A stretch of 64,000 bases of DNA, from assembly GCA_019240405.1 (NCBI GenBank), contig JAFAYL010000024.1, positions 1-64,000 of the forward strand. Direction: 5' to 3'. How positions within the stretch are numbered: position 1 is the first letter of the stretch; each line of letters begins with the position of its first letter. Below, in pieces: positions 7,554-16,077 of the stretch. Made by a program: the position numbers and the translations under genes. This DNA comes from Acidobacteriaceae bacterium (GTDB lineage Bacteria > Acidobacteriota > Terriglobia > Bryobacterales > Bryobacteraceae). Under the pieces are notes generated by a model. That model did no database searches. It was given only the letters and a program-made list of their open reading frames with translations, and had not been told where the DNA came from.

Positions 7554-9650
7554 CTATACCTTCAGCGTAGCGGGATCCGTGTCGCGCATCTCCGTGAGAG
7601 ACATAGTCTCATTCGGAGCGAAGGCGTTCAGTTCAACGATAAATCGCGCGCCGGCTGGATAATTATCCTCTACCCTCACTCTTCCGTGGTGCTCCGTAAT
7701 GATGTGGCTCACAATCGCCAAACCAAGTCCGGTGCCGCGATTCTTGGTCGAAAAGTAAGGGAGAAACAGCTTTTCTTTGTCCGAAACCGAAATCCCGCAA
7801 CCTGTGTCGGTGACCGAAAGCTCCAGGGTTTCTGGGGAGATGCGGGAGGTAGCGACCTGCAAATTCCGGACCGGTGCATCACTCATCGCGTGTGCGGCGT
7901 TGTCGATCAAATTGACAATCACTCGCTTGAGCTGTTCCTTATCGGCAAGCACGAGAGGAATGGCGCGGTCCAGATCGACATTCACAGCGATGCTATCAAG
8001 GCGGCCCGCGAATACAGTCAACGCGCTTTCGACAACTTCATTCAGATCGATGGGAAGCGGGTGCGCGCTCGGGAAGCGGGAGAATTGCGAGAACTCATCG
8101 ACCAGAGACTTAACCGTTTGCACTTCCTGCTGGATAATGCTGGTGCATTCTTGAAGAATCGCGCGGGCCTCGCCATCGATGCGCAGCCGGATTAGTTGTC
8201 GCGCGATCCGGTCCGCGCAGAGTGAAATGGGCGTTAAGGGATTCTTGATCTCATGCGCGATACGGCGCGCCACTTCCTGCCAGGCTGCGGCCTTTTGCGC
8301 CCGCAATAAGTCGCTTGTGTCTTCCAATACCAGCACGAACCCGCGCTGCTCCGCTAATGATGCGGCCGTCACAGCGAGATGCAGTACGGACGATGCCTGC
8401 CTGATTTCAAGCTGAGATGCTGCTGCGCCTGTTCGCCGCGCGCGTTTCAGCAAGTATCGGATTTCGGCAAGATGCTCGGGCGAAAAAAGATCTGCAAGGC
8501 GTTTGGCGGAGGCCACGGCTTCGCGCGAAAAGATTCCGCTCAAGGCGCGATTCACGCGCTCGATGTGCTCGTCCGCTGAAACTGAGATAACACCTGTCGG
8601 AATGCTCTCGAGAATCGCCTCCGTAAAACGGCGCCGAGCTTCCAGTTCTCGCGCATTCGCCTCGAGATCGCTAGTCATTTCATTAAATGCCCGAACCAGT
8701 GTGGCTAGCTCGTCGATGGCATTCACTCGCACGCGATACGATAAGTTCCCGCGCTGTACCTCCTGCGCTGCTCCCAGCAGTGCGGAGATCGGCATGCTGA
8801 TTTGACGCGAGAGAATCTGCGCGGACCATGAAGCGAAGAACAAAACGAAAAGTGTAATCAGGCAGATCAACAGAAAGTATGTATCGTGATAAAATTTTCT
8901 GCGGCCGGCTTGCTGATTTTGTTCTTCCAGCAGCCGCTCGATTGCAGTTGCTTGCGGCAACGCGTCGGCGGACAATTCTGAAACCGCAGTTAAACGCCCC
9001 AGTTGCGCTGCGCCATCGAAAATATCCGCATTCGTCCGCAGCAGAGGTCCGTTCGGCTTGGCCGGGCTTCGAAACAGCGAGATAAGAGCTCCCGCTGGGC
9101 CGGTGAGGTCAAGCTCGCGAATGCGGCGCGGTTCGCAAATCGCGCGAAAAAAGCCAGCATCTACTTGCTCTGTTACGGCCGCCTTGCGCGTCTCTGGAAG
9201 TAAGCTGATCCAGTCCGTTTCGGCTTGCGCGCGCTCACGGACAACCCTCTCGTAAGAGTTCTTCAAATCCTGGACTTCGAGCTGTATAGTTTCCGCAGGA
9301 CGGCTGAACCATTTATCGAGAGTACGATTCAGAACATAAACGCTGAAGAGAACATAAAACAAAGCGGGAGCAAGTGTTAAGGCCAGCGCCCCGAACAGCA
9401 ATTTAGAGCGAATTCTCGAGCCTTCTCTGTTCTTTTGGCGATCAATGTAAACCTTCACGCCCGCTCGAAACAGCATGAAGGCAAGCGTCACTGTCAGGAC
9501 AAAAATAAAGGTCGAAACCGCCCATAAAACGATGGTTTCGATCAGACCGGAAGGCGAATAACTGATGCGGAAGGAGCCCTGCCATATGACGAGCCCCAGA
9601 AGAGCGAGGAAACTTAGCGCGGCGGCAGCTAGGGCAATACGTCGGCGCAC
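7554..9650 (-). CDS. ntrY: NtrY-like membrane histidine kinase
   Basis: Sensor kinase of 698 aa. Three N-terminal membrane helices lie in the first ~120 residues, then an extracytoplasmic loop and a fourth helix ('YFLLICLITLFVLFFASW'). HAMP follows, then a PAS-like region, a HisKA dimerisation domain with the phospho-histidine in 'ARRIAHEIKNPLTPISL', and HATPase_c with N-box 'VIVNLIDNAAHA' and G-boxes 'DTGCGIS' and 'GTGLGLAI'. The order TM-HAMP-PAS-HisKA-HATPase is that of NtrY. In other bacteria NtrY/NtrX respond to nitrogen or redox state; the signal here is unknown. It is the fourth gene of a five-gene minus-strand run. Confidence 0.93.
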   Translation of the reverse strand: MRRRIALAAAALSFLALLGLVIWQGSFRISYSPSGLIETIVLWAVSTFIFVLTVTLAFMLFRAGVKVYIDRQKNREGSRIRSKLLFGALALTLAPALFYVLFSVYVLNRTLDKWFSRPAETIQLEVQDLKNSYERVVRERAQAETDWISLLPETRKAAVTEQVDAGFFRAICEPRRIRELDLTGPAGALISLFRSPAKPNGPLLRTNADIFDGAAQLGRLTAVSELSADALPQATAIERLLEEQNQQAGRRKFYHDTYFLLICLITLFVLFFASWSAQILSRQISMPISALLGAAQEVQRGNLSYRVRVNAIDELATLVRAFNEMTSDLEANARELEARRRFTEAILESIPTGVISVSADEHIERVNRALSGIFSREAVASAKRLADLFSPEHLAEIRYLLKRARRTGAAASQLEIRQASSVLHLAVTAASLAEQRGFVLVLEDTSDLLRAQKAAAWQEVARRIAHEIKNPLTPISLCADRIARQLIRLRIDGEARAILQECTSIIQQEVQTVKSLVDEFSQFSRFPSAHPLPIDLNEVVESALTVFAGRLDSIAVNVDLDRAIPLVLADKEQLKRVIVNLIDNAAHAMSDAPVRNLQVATSRISPETLELSVTDTGCGISVSDKEKLFLPYFSTKNRGTGLGLAIVSHIITEHHGRVRVEDNYPAGARFIVELNAFAPNETMSLTEMRDTDPATLKV

Positions 9651-9714
9651 AACACTGCCATGTTAGCCCAGAAACGCCGCCTGTTGAACGGGGGAAGAGC
9701 GGACAGATTCAGCG

Positions 9715-10095
9715 CTATTTCTCTTTACCCGTTACCGTGCGGCTTTGCGTCCGAAATTCATACTGCTGAATCTGCAAAGCCATCTGCCCTTTATCGTGAC
9801 GCGTAATCCGGCCGCGAGCCACCAAATTCAGAAAACATTTCTCATTCAGTTGCGCCGGCCAGCTAATAGAAACCTCCAGCCGCGTGCCGACTGGCAGATC
9901 GTGTTCCGAAGTAAAGAGCACACCCGAGCTACTGATATTCAGCGTCTTTCCGGCGCCCGCTAGAATCTCGGTCCGTTGATTCAGCGTTTTATACCGCAGC
10001 TCTCGTTCGATTGGGAAGCGGCTCGACCGCCGTCTCTCCGTGACTGCATCCGATTTTTCTTGGCGCCTGGGTTGGGTCAGAGTATTTTCGGACAC
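9715..10095 (-). CDS. PilZ domain protein
   Basis: Small cytoplasmic protein with one PilZ domain. The two c-di-GMP-binding signatures are visible: an arginine-rich 'RRSSRFPIER' and 'NISSSGV', which fits [D/N]xSxxG. It is therefore a likely c-di-GMP receptor, commonly linked to motility, polysaccharide or signalling switches. I suggest the GTG at 10095; the track start (TTG at 10128) is also possible, and neither has a strong ribosome binding site. It sits between rarA (20 bp from the track start) and ntrY (64 bp), all on the minus strand. Confidence 0.82.
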   Translation of the reverse strand: MSENTLTQPRRQEKSDAVTERRRSSRFPIERELRYKTLNQRTEILAGAGKTLNISSSGVLFTSEHDLPVGTRLEVSISWPAQLNEKCFLNLVARGRITRHDKGQMALQIQQYEFRTQSRTVTGKEK

Positions 10096-10147
10096 TGTTT
10101 GAGGACCCCGATACCTAAGCTTACACAATTGCCAATCATTATTCTAT

Positions 10148-11491
10148 TTATTCCGCGTTAATTCCGCTTTCTTTGCCGCGTTTTTTATTTAGCCATTCCA
10201 GGCGCTCCCGCAATTTTTCTTCGAATCCCCGGTTCGTTGGCTCATAGAATACTGCACCGCGCAAGGAATCGGGAAGACATGGCATATCCGTAACCGCATC
10301 CGGCTCGGCATGCGCATGTCTGTATCCTTTTGTATACCCCATTTCCCTCATCAAGGGGGTAGGAGCGTTCCTTAAGTGTAGAGGAACCGGCACCGCGACC
10401 GTACTCTCTATGATTGCGTTCACTTTGTTGAGTGCCTGATAAGCCGCTTCCGATTTGGGCGCGAGAGCCAAATAGATAGTCAGTTGGGCCAGCGCTTGAT
10501 CTCCCTCCGGCATTCCCAAAAAATGTACCGTTTCCATACACGCAATCGCCTGTTCGACAGCTCTAGGATCGGAAAGCCCAATGTCCTCAATTGCCATCCG
10601 GATGAGCCGCCGCGCGATGTAAAGGCGGTCTTCTCCGGCTTTCATCATCCGCCCCAGCCAGTACAGGGCGGCATCGGCATCGCTTGACCGCACCGATTTG
10701 TGCAGGGCAGAAATCAGATTATAGTGTTCCTCGCCGGATTTGTCATACAGCAGAACCTTGCGCTGCAACGCGTCAGCGACAGCTTGCGGCTCAATGACCC
10801 CCAACTGGGCCCGTTCGGCTGCGATTTCGAGAGTATTGAGCGCGGCACGGGCATCACCGCTCGAAGCGATCGCGATTTCTTCGAGCAATTTCGGGTCGAT
10901 TTTCAGGTGTCGATCGCCCAAGCCTCGCTCCGGATCCGCGAGAGCCCGTTTGAGCAGCTCAACCACTTCTGAGGTCTCCAGCGCGCGAAGCCAGTAGACC
11001 TTGGTCCGCGACAACAAGGCGGAGACGACTTCAAATGAGGGATTCTCCGTCGTCGCGCCTATCAAAACAATGTCTCCGCGCTCAACGTAGGGCAAAAATG
11101 CATCCTGCTGCGCTTTATTGAAACGGTGAATTTCGTCTATGAATAGCACCGTTTTGCGGCCCAGCCGCCTCATTTTTTCAGCGTCGGCCATTACCGCTTT
11201 TATCTCTTTGATCCCGCTCAAAACAGCGCTGAACGGGAGGAAATGCGACTTGCTCTGCTGAGCGATCAAACGGGCGAGCGTGGTTTTTCCCGAGCCGGGA
11301 GGGCCCCAAAGAATGAGCGATGTCAAATGGCCGCTTTCGATTTGCGCCCGGAGCGGCTTATCCGGTCCGATGATATGCTCCTGGCCGATAAATTCATCGA
11401 GGCTTCGAGGCCGCATGCGGTCTGCGAGCGGGCTCTGCGCGTCTTTGTGGACTCGCTCCGATTGCAATGGGATGCTGTCGAACAGGCTCAT
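10148..11491 (-). CDS. rarA: Replication-associated recombination protein RarA (MgsA)
   Basis: Clamp-loader-like AAA+ ATPase of 447 aa that acts at stalled forks. Walker A 'GPPGSGKTTLARLIA', Walker B/DEAD-like 'VLFIDEIHRFNKAQQDAF' and sensor 1 'GATTENPSF' are intact, and the C-terminal MgsA tetramerisation domain ('GMPEGDQALAQLTIYLA', 'YTKGYRHAH') is present. The N-terminus carries 'PLADRMRPRSLDEFIGQEH', typical of the family. The start ATG overlaps the stop of the upstream methyltransferase gene (ATGA), so the two are likely co-translated. Length is normal. Confidence 0.95.
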   Translation of the reverse strand: MSLFDSIPLQSERVHKDAQSPLADRMRPRSLDEFIGQEHIIGPDKPLRAQIESGHLTSLILWGPPGSGKTTLARLIAQQSKSHFLPFSAVLSGIKEIKAVMADAEKMRRLGRKTVLFIDEIHRFNKAQQDAFLPYVERGDIVLIGATTENPSFEVVSALLSRTKVYWLRALETSEVVELLKRALADPERGLGDRHLKIDPKLLEEIAIASSGDARAALNTLEIAAERAQLGVIEPQAVADALQRKVLLYDKSGEEHYNLISALHKSVRSSDADAALYWLGRMMKAGEDRLYIARRLIRMAIEDIGLSDPRAVEQAIACMETVHFLGMPEGDQALAQLTIYLALAPKSEAAYQALNKVNAIIESTVAVPVPLHLRNAPTPLMREMGYTKGYRHAHAEPDAVTDMPCLPDSLRGAVFYEPTNRGFEEKLRERLEWLNKKRGKESGINAE

Positions 11492-12264
11492 TGCGAGTTC
11501 CTCGCCCGGGACGCTTGATACAAGGCGATAGAACAGGCAATCGCCGCATTCAAGGACTCAACTTTCTCGGTTGGAATGGAGACGCGCTGTGCCACTCTCT
11601 GCAATTCTTCGGAAAGGCCAAAAGCTTCGCTCCCCACCGCGAGGGCACAAGCGGAACCCAGATTTGCTTCGGCGATTTCGAGTGTCGCCCCGGAACTCAG
11701 GGCATAAATCGTCACAGCGCCGCGGCGGGCATGTTCAATGAGTTCGGCTACAGCGAGTCCTTCGAGAAAGGGCACACGAAACATGGACCCGGCGCTCGCG
11801 CGCAGTAGTTTACCGTTCGATACACGGACGCAGCCTTTCAGGAAAACCACTCCGGTCGCGCCGAATGCTTCAGCAGACCGGACAATTGTTCCTGCGTTGC
11901 CCGGATCTTGAATGCCGTCCAATATAACAATTAAGGCGGCAGCGCCGGTTAACTCCTTCCAGGACCAGATTCGAGGACGCACAACGGCCATCACTTCCTG
12001 AGGAGTCTCCGTCGCGGCCGCTGCAGCGAAAGCTCGCGGCGAAAGCTCAACCAGTTCGGCACCGGCTTGCTGCAACAAATCAGAGTAGTGGCCGCGCGCG
12101 GCTGCAGTGGCAAAAATCTGCTCGATCCGCCACTCACCGCGAAGCGCTTCTTCGAGCAAATGGGGACCTTCGATCACGACAAGGCCATCCTCGGTGGGGC
12201 GACCCATGGCCGCAGCCCGGCGGATAGTCTGCACGCGTGGATTCTTCGTGCTCGTGAGTTGCAT
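11488..12264 (-). CDS. TrmH/SpoU family RNA 2'-O-methyltransferase
   Basis: SPOUT-class methyltransferase of 258 aa. An N-terminal substrate-binding domain ('TSTKNPRVQTIR', 'VVIEGPHLLEEAL') is followed by the knotted SpoU domain with motif 1 'VILDGIQDPGNAGTIVRSAE', motif 2 'ALAVGSEAFGLS' and motif 3 'VSIPTEKVESLNAAIACSIAL'. It probably methylates a ribose in 23S rRNA or tRNA using SAM; the exact target cannot be told from sequence. I chose the ATG at 12264 (MQLTSTKNP) over the TTG four codons earlier. It is the first gene of the minus-strand run with rarA, PilZ, ntrY and ntrX. Confidence 0.9.
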   Translation of the reverse strand: MQLTSTKNPRVQTIRRAAAMGRPTEDGLVVIEGPHLLEEALRGEWRIEQIFATAAARGHYSDLLQQAGAELVELSPRAFAAAAATETPQEVMAVVRPRIWSWKELTGAAALIVILDGIQDPGNAGTIVRSAEAFGATGVVFLKGCVRVSNGKLLRASAGSMFRVPFLEGLAVAELIEHARRGAVTIYALSSGATLEIAEANLGSACALAVGSEAFGLSEELQRVAQRVSIPTEKVESLNAAIACSIALYQASRARNSQ

Positions 12265-12337
12265 CCTGGTTCTCAACCAGATTTCCGGCGTAGACTAAAT
12301 TCAGCCAAATCAAAATGCGAGCGCTGAAATTCGCCTC

Positions 12338-12928
12338 ATGAAGCGCGCTGTTTTAGGTTTGTTCGTCCTGCTCCTTGTTCTGCTTTTAGCGTATCTATTT
12401 TATGCTGCAAAACAAATCGAGCAGCAGTCGACGATCGATGAAGCGCAAAATGCAGACGTGATTATCGTCCTGGGGGCGGCCGAATATCGGGGCAGGCCAT
12501 CGCCGGTCCTGCAAGGCAGATTGAATCATGCGCTCTTCCTTTACTTGAGGGGCTTGGCCCCGTACATTTTGACCACCGGCGGCGCGGGCGGCGATCCAGT
12601 CTTCACCGAGGGCGAGGTAGGTCGCGCTTACCTGGCCGAACATCAAGTTCCCTCCGAGGCGATCCTGGTTGAGCCGAAAGGATCGACAACCGCTCAGAGC
12701 GTCGACGCGGCGGCGGAAATCATGCGGCGGATGAACATGCATTCCTGCATCGTCGTCAGCGATGGGTATCACATCTATCGCGTGAAACGCTTGTTGGAGG
12801 CGCAGGGGATTAAAGTTTATGGCTCGCCACGTCCCCCTGCCGCCTTATTCAGCCGCATGGAGCTTCGATGGCTCTATTTCCGGCAGGCGATCGGATATGC
12901 GCTCTGGAAAATCGGGATCAATATTTGA
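12338..12928 (+). CDS. YdcF/SanA-like DUF218 membrane protein
   Basis: DUF218 protein of 196 aa. An N-terminal membrane anchor (VLGLFVLLLVLLLAYLFYA) is followed by the DUF218 core: 'ADVIIVLGAAEYRGRPSP', 'ILTTGGAGG' and 'STTAQSVDAAAEIM'. Known of the family: envelope-associated proteins linked to barrier function or vancomycin tolerance (SanA), with YdcF reported to bind SAM; the reaction is unsettled. It is divergent from the trmH-like gene, with a 73-bp gap that must hold both promoters. The stop lies 2 bp before the duplicated element that opens the accessory block. Confidence 0.87.
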   Translation: MKRAVLGLFVLLLVLLLAYLFYAAKQIEQQSTIDEAQNADVIIVLGAAEYRGRPSPVLQGRLNHALFLYLRGLAPYILTTGGAGGDPVFTEGEVGRAYLAEHQVPSEAILVEPKGSTTAQSVDAAAEIMRRMNMHSCIVVSDGYHIYRVKRLLEAQGIKVYGSPRPPAALFSRMELRWLYFRQAIGYALWKIGINI

Positions 12929-12930
12929 TC

Positions 12931-13496
12931 GCGTCGATTCGCAGACCACGAACCCCGATGGTCTGCGCCACCCGATTCTTAGGCAGCGTTTTCGACGGCG
13001 ATGATGCGCTGGCGCGTGACGGTGATGCGATGTTCGGGAGTTTCCGAGTGGATGTTTTGTAGAACCTGGTTGTCGACTTTCGCCTGCGCGAGCAAAATAT
13101 CCCATCTGTGGGTGTCCTGCTTGCGCTTTTCGGCTCTGAGCTTTACGAGGTCGTTGAGGCAGCGGTGGAAGGCACGATCGTTCGTGGTCTGATAGCGAAG
13201 GAACAGCGCGAAGCTTTCGTCATCGGCTTCGGCCAAAGCGGCATTCTGCAATCGAAGAGCGCGGCGGGTGAGCCAGTGATGCTCGGCCATTTTGTCGACC
13301 AAAATAGTTTCGGTCGGAGTGGCGGGCTGGTGCTCGTTGTGGAGCGCAGCCTTGAGTTCGTCGAATTCTTGTTGGGATTCGCAGGGAAGGACGGAAAAGC
13401 GGCCGCAGAAACCCCACTGAAGATTGTTGCGCGAGGAAATGGCTTTGCCTTTGGGCGTTTTGGGACCCGAGGAATGTTGCGCATTGGCGCGATTCG
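12931..13496. repeat. Duplicated element, copy A (566 bp; pairs with 45958-46597)
   Basis: By eye this stretch is nearly identical to 45958-46597 in the same orientation, apart from scattered substitutions, one extra C near 12972 and a 75-bp gap. Similarity starts at 'gcgtCGATTCG' (12931) and stops exactly at a second CGATTCG (13490-13496), so the shared block is framed by a 7-bp direct repeat. It carries nearly all of the gene at 12979-13521 plus a hairpin beyond the gene's stop. No terminal inverted repeats or transposase were found. Confidence 0.85.
12940..12967. repeat. 9-bp inverted repeat downstream of copy A gene
   Basis: CGCAGACCA (12940-12948) and TGGTCTGCG (12959-12967) form a perfect 9-bp stem with a 10-nt loop, 11 nt beyond the stop of the minus-strand copy A gene and between it and the convergent ydcF-like gene. 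There is no T-run on either side, so it is not an obvious intrinsic terminator. The same stem is conserved at 45967-45994. Confidence 0.7.
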
Positions 13497-13521
13497 CGGT
13501 GATCTGAGCTGGCGTAGACAT
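12979..13521 (-). CDS. Repeat-family protein A ('[18 protein letters not shown]')
   Basis: Protein of 180 aa of unknown function. The N-terminal signature '[18 protein letters not shown]' followed by 'SSRNN..GFCG' recurs in ORFs 46005-46640 and 52339-53019; I recall this family as very numerous in Acidobacteria. The rest is charged and helical. The start ATG at 13521 has AAGGAG 9 nt upstream, the best ribosome binding site among the family members here. Relative to copy B it lacks 25 codons after 'LRAEK', an in-frame 75-bp deletion between TCCTGCTT repeats. No catalytic motif is recognisable; a mobile-element-associated role is only inference. Confidence 0.75.
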   Translation of the reverse strand: MSTPAQITANRANAQHSSGPKTPKGKAISSRNNLQWGFCGRFSVLPCESQQEFDELKAALHNEHQPATPTETILVDKMAEHHWLTRRALRLQNAALAEADDESFALFLRYQTTNDRAFHRCLNDLVKLRAEKRKQDTHRWDILLAQAKVDNQVLQNIHSETPEHRITVTRQRIIAVENAA

Positions 13522-13733
13522 TGATAGTTGCTCCTTCGGAGCGGAATCTAGCATTTCGGGCAGGCGAAACAGAATGACCTGAGTTTCGATGGGCGTTTGT
13601 TTTCAAGCAGAAGAAAGTTTTGGGAATTTGTGAATGCGGTCGGGGCGTTCGGCGAGCGAGATGTAAAAGAGATGCCCTCGCTGACTGGAGATCTCGAACG
13701 CCGGGCCGTTTGCTGCGCAGCTAAAATCGGGCT
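13522..13733. other. Intergenic region without recognisable gene
   Basis: About 210 bp between the copy A gene and the NTF2-like gene. It contains the copy A ribosome binding site and presumably divergent promoters for both. I see no convincing -35/-10 pair, hairpin or small ORF. Confidence 0.5.
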
Positions 13734-14243
13734 GTGGGTCGCAAACCAGATACCCTTACGGCTGCCCTAATGGTTCTCGTTGGGATTCTGGCCTCAAACT
13801 GCGATTGGCACAAGAGAGACGCTTTGGACACCACTGAGCAGCGGGATCAGGCAATCAGGCTCCTCAGGAATGCTTACGACGCGTTCAATCGAGGCGACAT
13901 TGCAAAAGCAGTCGCGGAGCTTGATCCCGCTATCGAATGGACGGAACCAGCGCCTTTCTCCGGCGGCGGAACTTATCATGGGCGCACAGGCGTTTGCCAG
14001 TATCTGACCCAATCGCGAGCTGGCTGGGCAGAAGGTCGAAGCGAACCCGAGAAGTTCATCGTGACACGAAATCGTGTTGTCGTCTTTGTTCACGCCCGAA
14101 TACGAATGAAGGGGAGTAGCGACTGGCACGAGATCCGATTGGCCGACGTTTATACGTTCCGAGAGGGCAGACCTATCAGCATGCGAGCGTTTGCGGACCG
14201 AAATGAGGCCTTAGATTGGGTCGGCGTTCACGATGCTCTCTGA
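13734..14243 (+). CDS. SnoaL/NTF2-like secreted protein
   Basis: Protein of 169 aa. A hydrophobic N-terminus (LTAALMVLVGILASNC) suggests export, perhaps as a lipoprotein, although 'ASNC' is a poor lipobox. The rest is a SnoaL-like cone fold typical of NTF2/ketosteroid-isomerase relatives: 'AYDAFNRGDIAKAVAELDP', 'EWTEP', 'YHGRTGV' and 'RLADVYTFREGRPISMRAF'. Such proteins may be small-molecule isomerases/hydrolases or simply ligand binders, and nothing here settles the activity. The start is a GTG at 13734 without a clear ribosome binding site. It is the first gene after the copy A element and stands alone. Confidence 0.72.
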   Translation: MGRKPDTLTAALMVLVGILASNCDWHKRDALDTTEQRDQAIRLLRNAYDAFNRGDIAKAVAELDPAIEWTEPAPFSGGGTYHGRTGVCQYLTQSRAGWAEGRSEPEKFIVTRNRVVVFVHARIRMKGSSDWHEIRLADVYTFREGRPISMRAFADRNEALDWVGVHDAL

Positions 14244-14498
14244 TTGCATCGGTAGAGCGCTCGGGCGTGGCCTGCGCCTCTGATGTAAATTTTTTGCCGC
14301 GTCAGCCCCCTGCTGCTGCTAGCGTTCTCCACTCCACGACTCGAACCGCGCGTAACGACGTCCTAAACGGAAAGTCCTTCAGCCAAGCCGGAGCCCGATG
14401 AGCGCATAGTGCCATAGCTCCTGCATTACGCGAATTTCTTCGGAATCAGCCCGGCCACGATAATCCCTTCAACGCGGCGATCAGCGGCGATTGAATCC
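14244..14498. other. Intergenic region, possible gene-decay debris
   Basis: About 255 bp between the NTF2-like gene and the broken DUF1801 gene. On the minus strand a short open frame ends '...VEGIIVAGLIPKKFA' and stops near 14428; it lacks a start and I do not recognise it. No promoter or RNA structure is evident. Confidence 0.35.
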
Positions 14499-14977
14499 TC
14501 AGCCCACGGCTTTCTTCACGAGTGCTCCGATCTTTGCTTCTTCGGCCGCGGTCAGCTTATTTAGCGCGAAGGGGTTGGCCACATGTGGCCTTCGTCCAGG
14601 TTCGCTTTGTCACTGAAGCCGAGCGTTGCGTACCGCGTCTTGAATTTCTGTGCACTTTGGAAGAAGCAGACGACATTGCCGTCCTTAGCATACGCGGGCA
14701 TCCCGTACCAGGTTTTCGGCGCGAGGGTTGGCCCGTTGGTCTTGATGATGACATGGAGCCGCTCGGCCATGGCGCGATCCGGCTGCGGTAGTGCGGCGAT
14801 CTTCGCGAGCACGGCGCTTTCCCCGTCCGCTTGGCTCGCGCCCCGCCGTTCCGCCGTCAACTCTTGGATGTGCTCCCTTATCGCGATTCGTTCCTCGTCC
14901 GTCAATCCCTTGGGCTCCTTTCCGCTCGCGCTAGTGCTCGTGCGGGATTTCGGAGTGTTCTTCTTTGCAGGTTTCAT
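14499..14977 (-). pseudogene. DUF1801 (YdhG-like) protein gene, frameshifted near its 3' end
   Basis: Starts at the ATG at 14977 ([14 protein letters not shown]) and carries a DUF1801 domain: '[27 protein letters not shown]', '[20 protein letters not shown]' and 'EGHMWPT'. The in-frame product stops early after 'MWPTPSR'. In the next frame the sequence runs '[20 protein letters not shown]' to a TGA at 14499, the normal family ending, so one base is missing in the C-run at about 14576. Apart from this the gene looks intact. It could be a real recent mutation or a sequencing error. Family function is unknown (CyaY/YdhG-like fold). Confidence 0.72.
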
Positions 14978-15069
14978 TCTGACGAGGGTATCAACCTGCC
15001 CGGGCGCATGGCAAAATACCTCCTGCACATGCGTGCGGTACACTGCGTTCGCTGGTTAGTATTCCCGCA

Positions 15070-15195
15070 ATGAAACGTGAGTTCGCCGGGATTGTCGTTG
15101 TTATTGCTCTGCTCGGTGTCGAGCTCTTGGCCCAGTCACATTCCGGCTTTCCTGTTGACATCACGGGCGATCCGAGTCCCCAGCCGTTGCGTTGA
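15070..15195 (+). pseudogene. Short secreted ORF, probable N-terminal gene remnant
   Basis: An ORF of 41 aa (MKREFAGIVVVIALLGVELL AQ then HSGFPVDITGDPSPQPLR). It has a clear signal peptide ending in LLAQ but stops after 19 mature residues. The stretch 'FPVDITGDPSPQP' resembles the start of large acidobacterial secreted proteins I have seen, so it looks like the head of a truncated gene. It is too short for the ORF track. Only the signal peptide is reasonably certain. Confidence 0.35.
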
Positions 15196-15205
15196 GATAC
15201 GAGTA

Positions 15206-16009
15206 ATGTTGTCCCAGGCTCGCGCGATCGCCGTTGTGCTAGCGCTACTCTCGTCAACGGCGTGTATTTCGGGTACCTCTCGCGCGTTCCGAGTTTTGCC
15301 CGCGAGTCCGGACTATCTGTTGCGATATCCGAATTCGAAAGTGGCAACTTTCTCGGACGTGCTTCGCCTCTACAACGGCTTCAAACCCGGCGATGGTTCC
15401 ATGTTTCTTCGCTCCGGCATGGAACTCCGGGTCGAGAACGCGTACTACAAACCCGGAAGCTCAAAGCGAGGCCTAGAGGGGTTTCTTGGAACCGAAGTTG
15501 CTCGATACCGTATGCGGCCGAATGGGGAACTTGAACTGTTATCTGTTCAGTCGATGAAGGACCGTCCGAGTGACGACGTCCCGGTCGAAAGACTCATATC
15601 CGGTGTCCAAACCCGTTGCCGGTATCACCGCTTCTATTACGAAATTTTCTTCCGGAAAGCTGGGGAGTCGCGTGGCTCTGTGCTGCTAGGCGCTAACTCT
15701 TCGGACGAACTCACTTCGCTCGCTGCGCAATTGCTCAGCGATCCTGAGTCCGTTTGTAGGCACGGATCAGAGCAGTGCACAGTTTTTCCCGAAGCTTGTT
15801 CGGTCTCAGTGGAGATACAAATCGTCGTCGATGGAAAAGCAACAACCGTTCCTTGGAGCAGCACTCTTTCTGCTGTCGCGGAGCATACCGGCACACTCAA
15901 GCTATTTCGCGTGAACAATGGGCGGCTGCTCCCCGTTGAATTCGACGCGCGTGATGACGAGGCGCTTGAATTGCCGCTGTTGCCTGGAGACCATGTGACG
16001 TCGCAATAG
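15206..16009 (+). CDS. Putative lipoprotein with a C-terminal SLBB-like region
   Basis: Protein of 267 aa from the ATG at 15206. The N-terminus 'MLSQARAIAVVLALLSSTAC' is a lipoprotein signal with lipobox STAC; the track start at 15077 lies before this and would bury the signal. The middle is unrecognised. The C-terminal ~60 residues ('TVPWSSTLSAVAEHTG', 'LPVEFDARDD', 'LPLLPGDHVTSQ') resemble the end of an SLBB/Wza-type soluble-ligand-binding domain, suggesting a weak link to polysaccharide export (inference). It stands alone between the short remnant and the convergent ECF sigma gene. Confidence 0.65.
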   Translation: MLSQARAIAVVLALLSSTACISGTSRAFRVLPASPDYLLRYPNSKVATFSDVLRLYNGFKPGDGSMFLRSGMELRVENAYYKPGSSKRGLEGFLGTEVARYRMRPNGELELLSVQSMKDRPSDDVPVERLISGVQTRCRYHRFYYEIFFRKAGESRGSVLLGANSSDELTSLAAQLLSDPESVCRHGSEQCTVFPEACSVSVEIQIVVDGKATTVPWSSTLSAVAEHTGTLKLFRVNNGRLLPVEFDARDDEALELPLLPGDHVTSQ

Positions 16010-16077
16010 ATCCATTTTCGGCGAATTCATGTTGCTATCAGACAGGGTTTCGCGAGCGATCGGAGGCTTGCGTTCGG

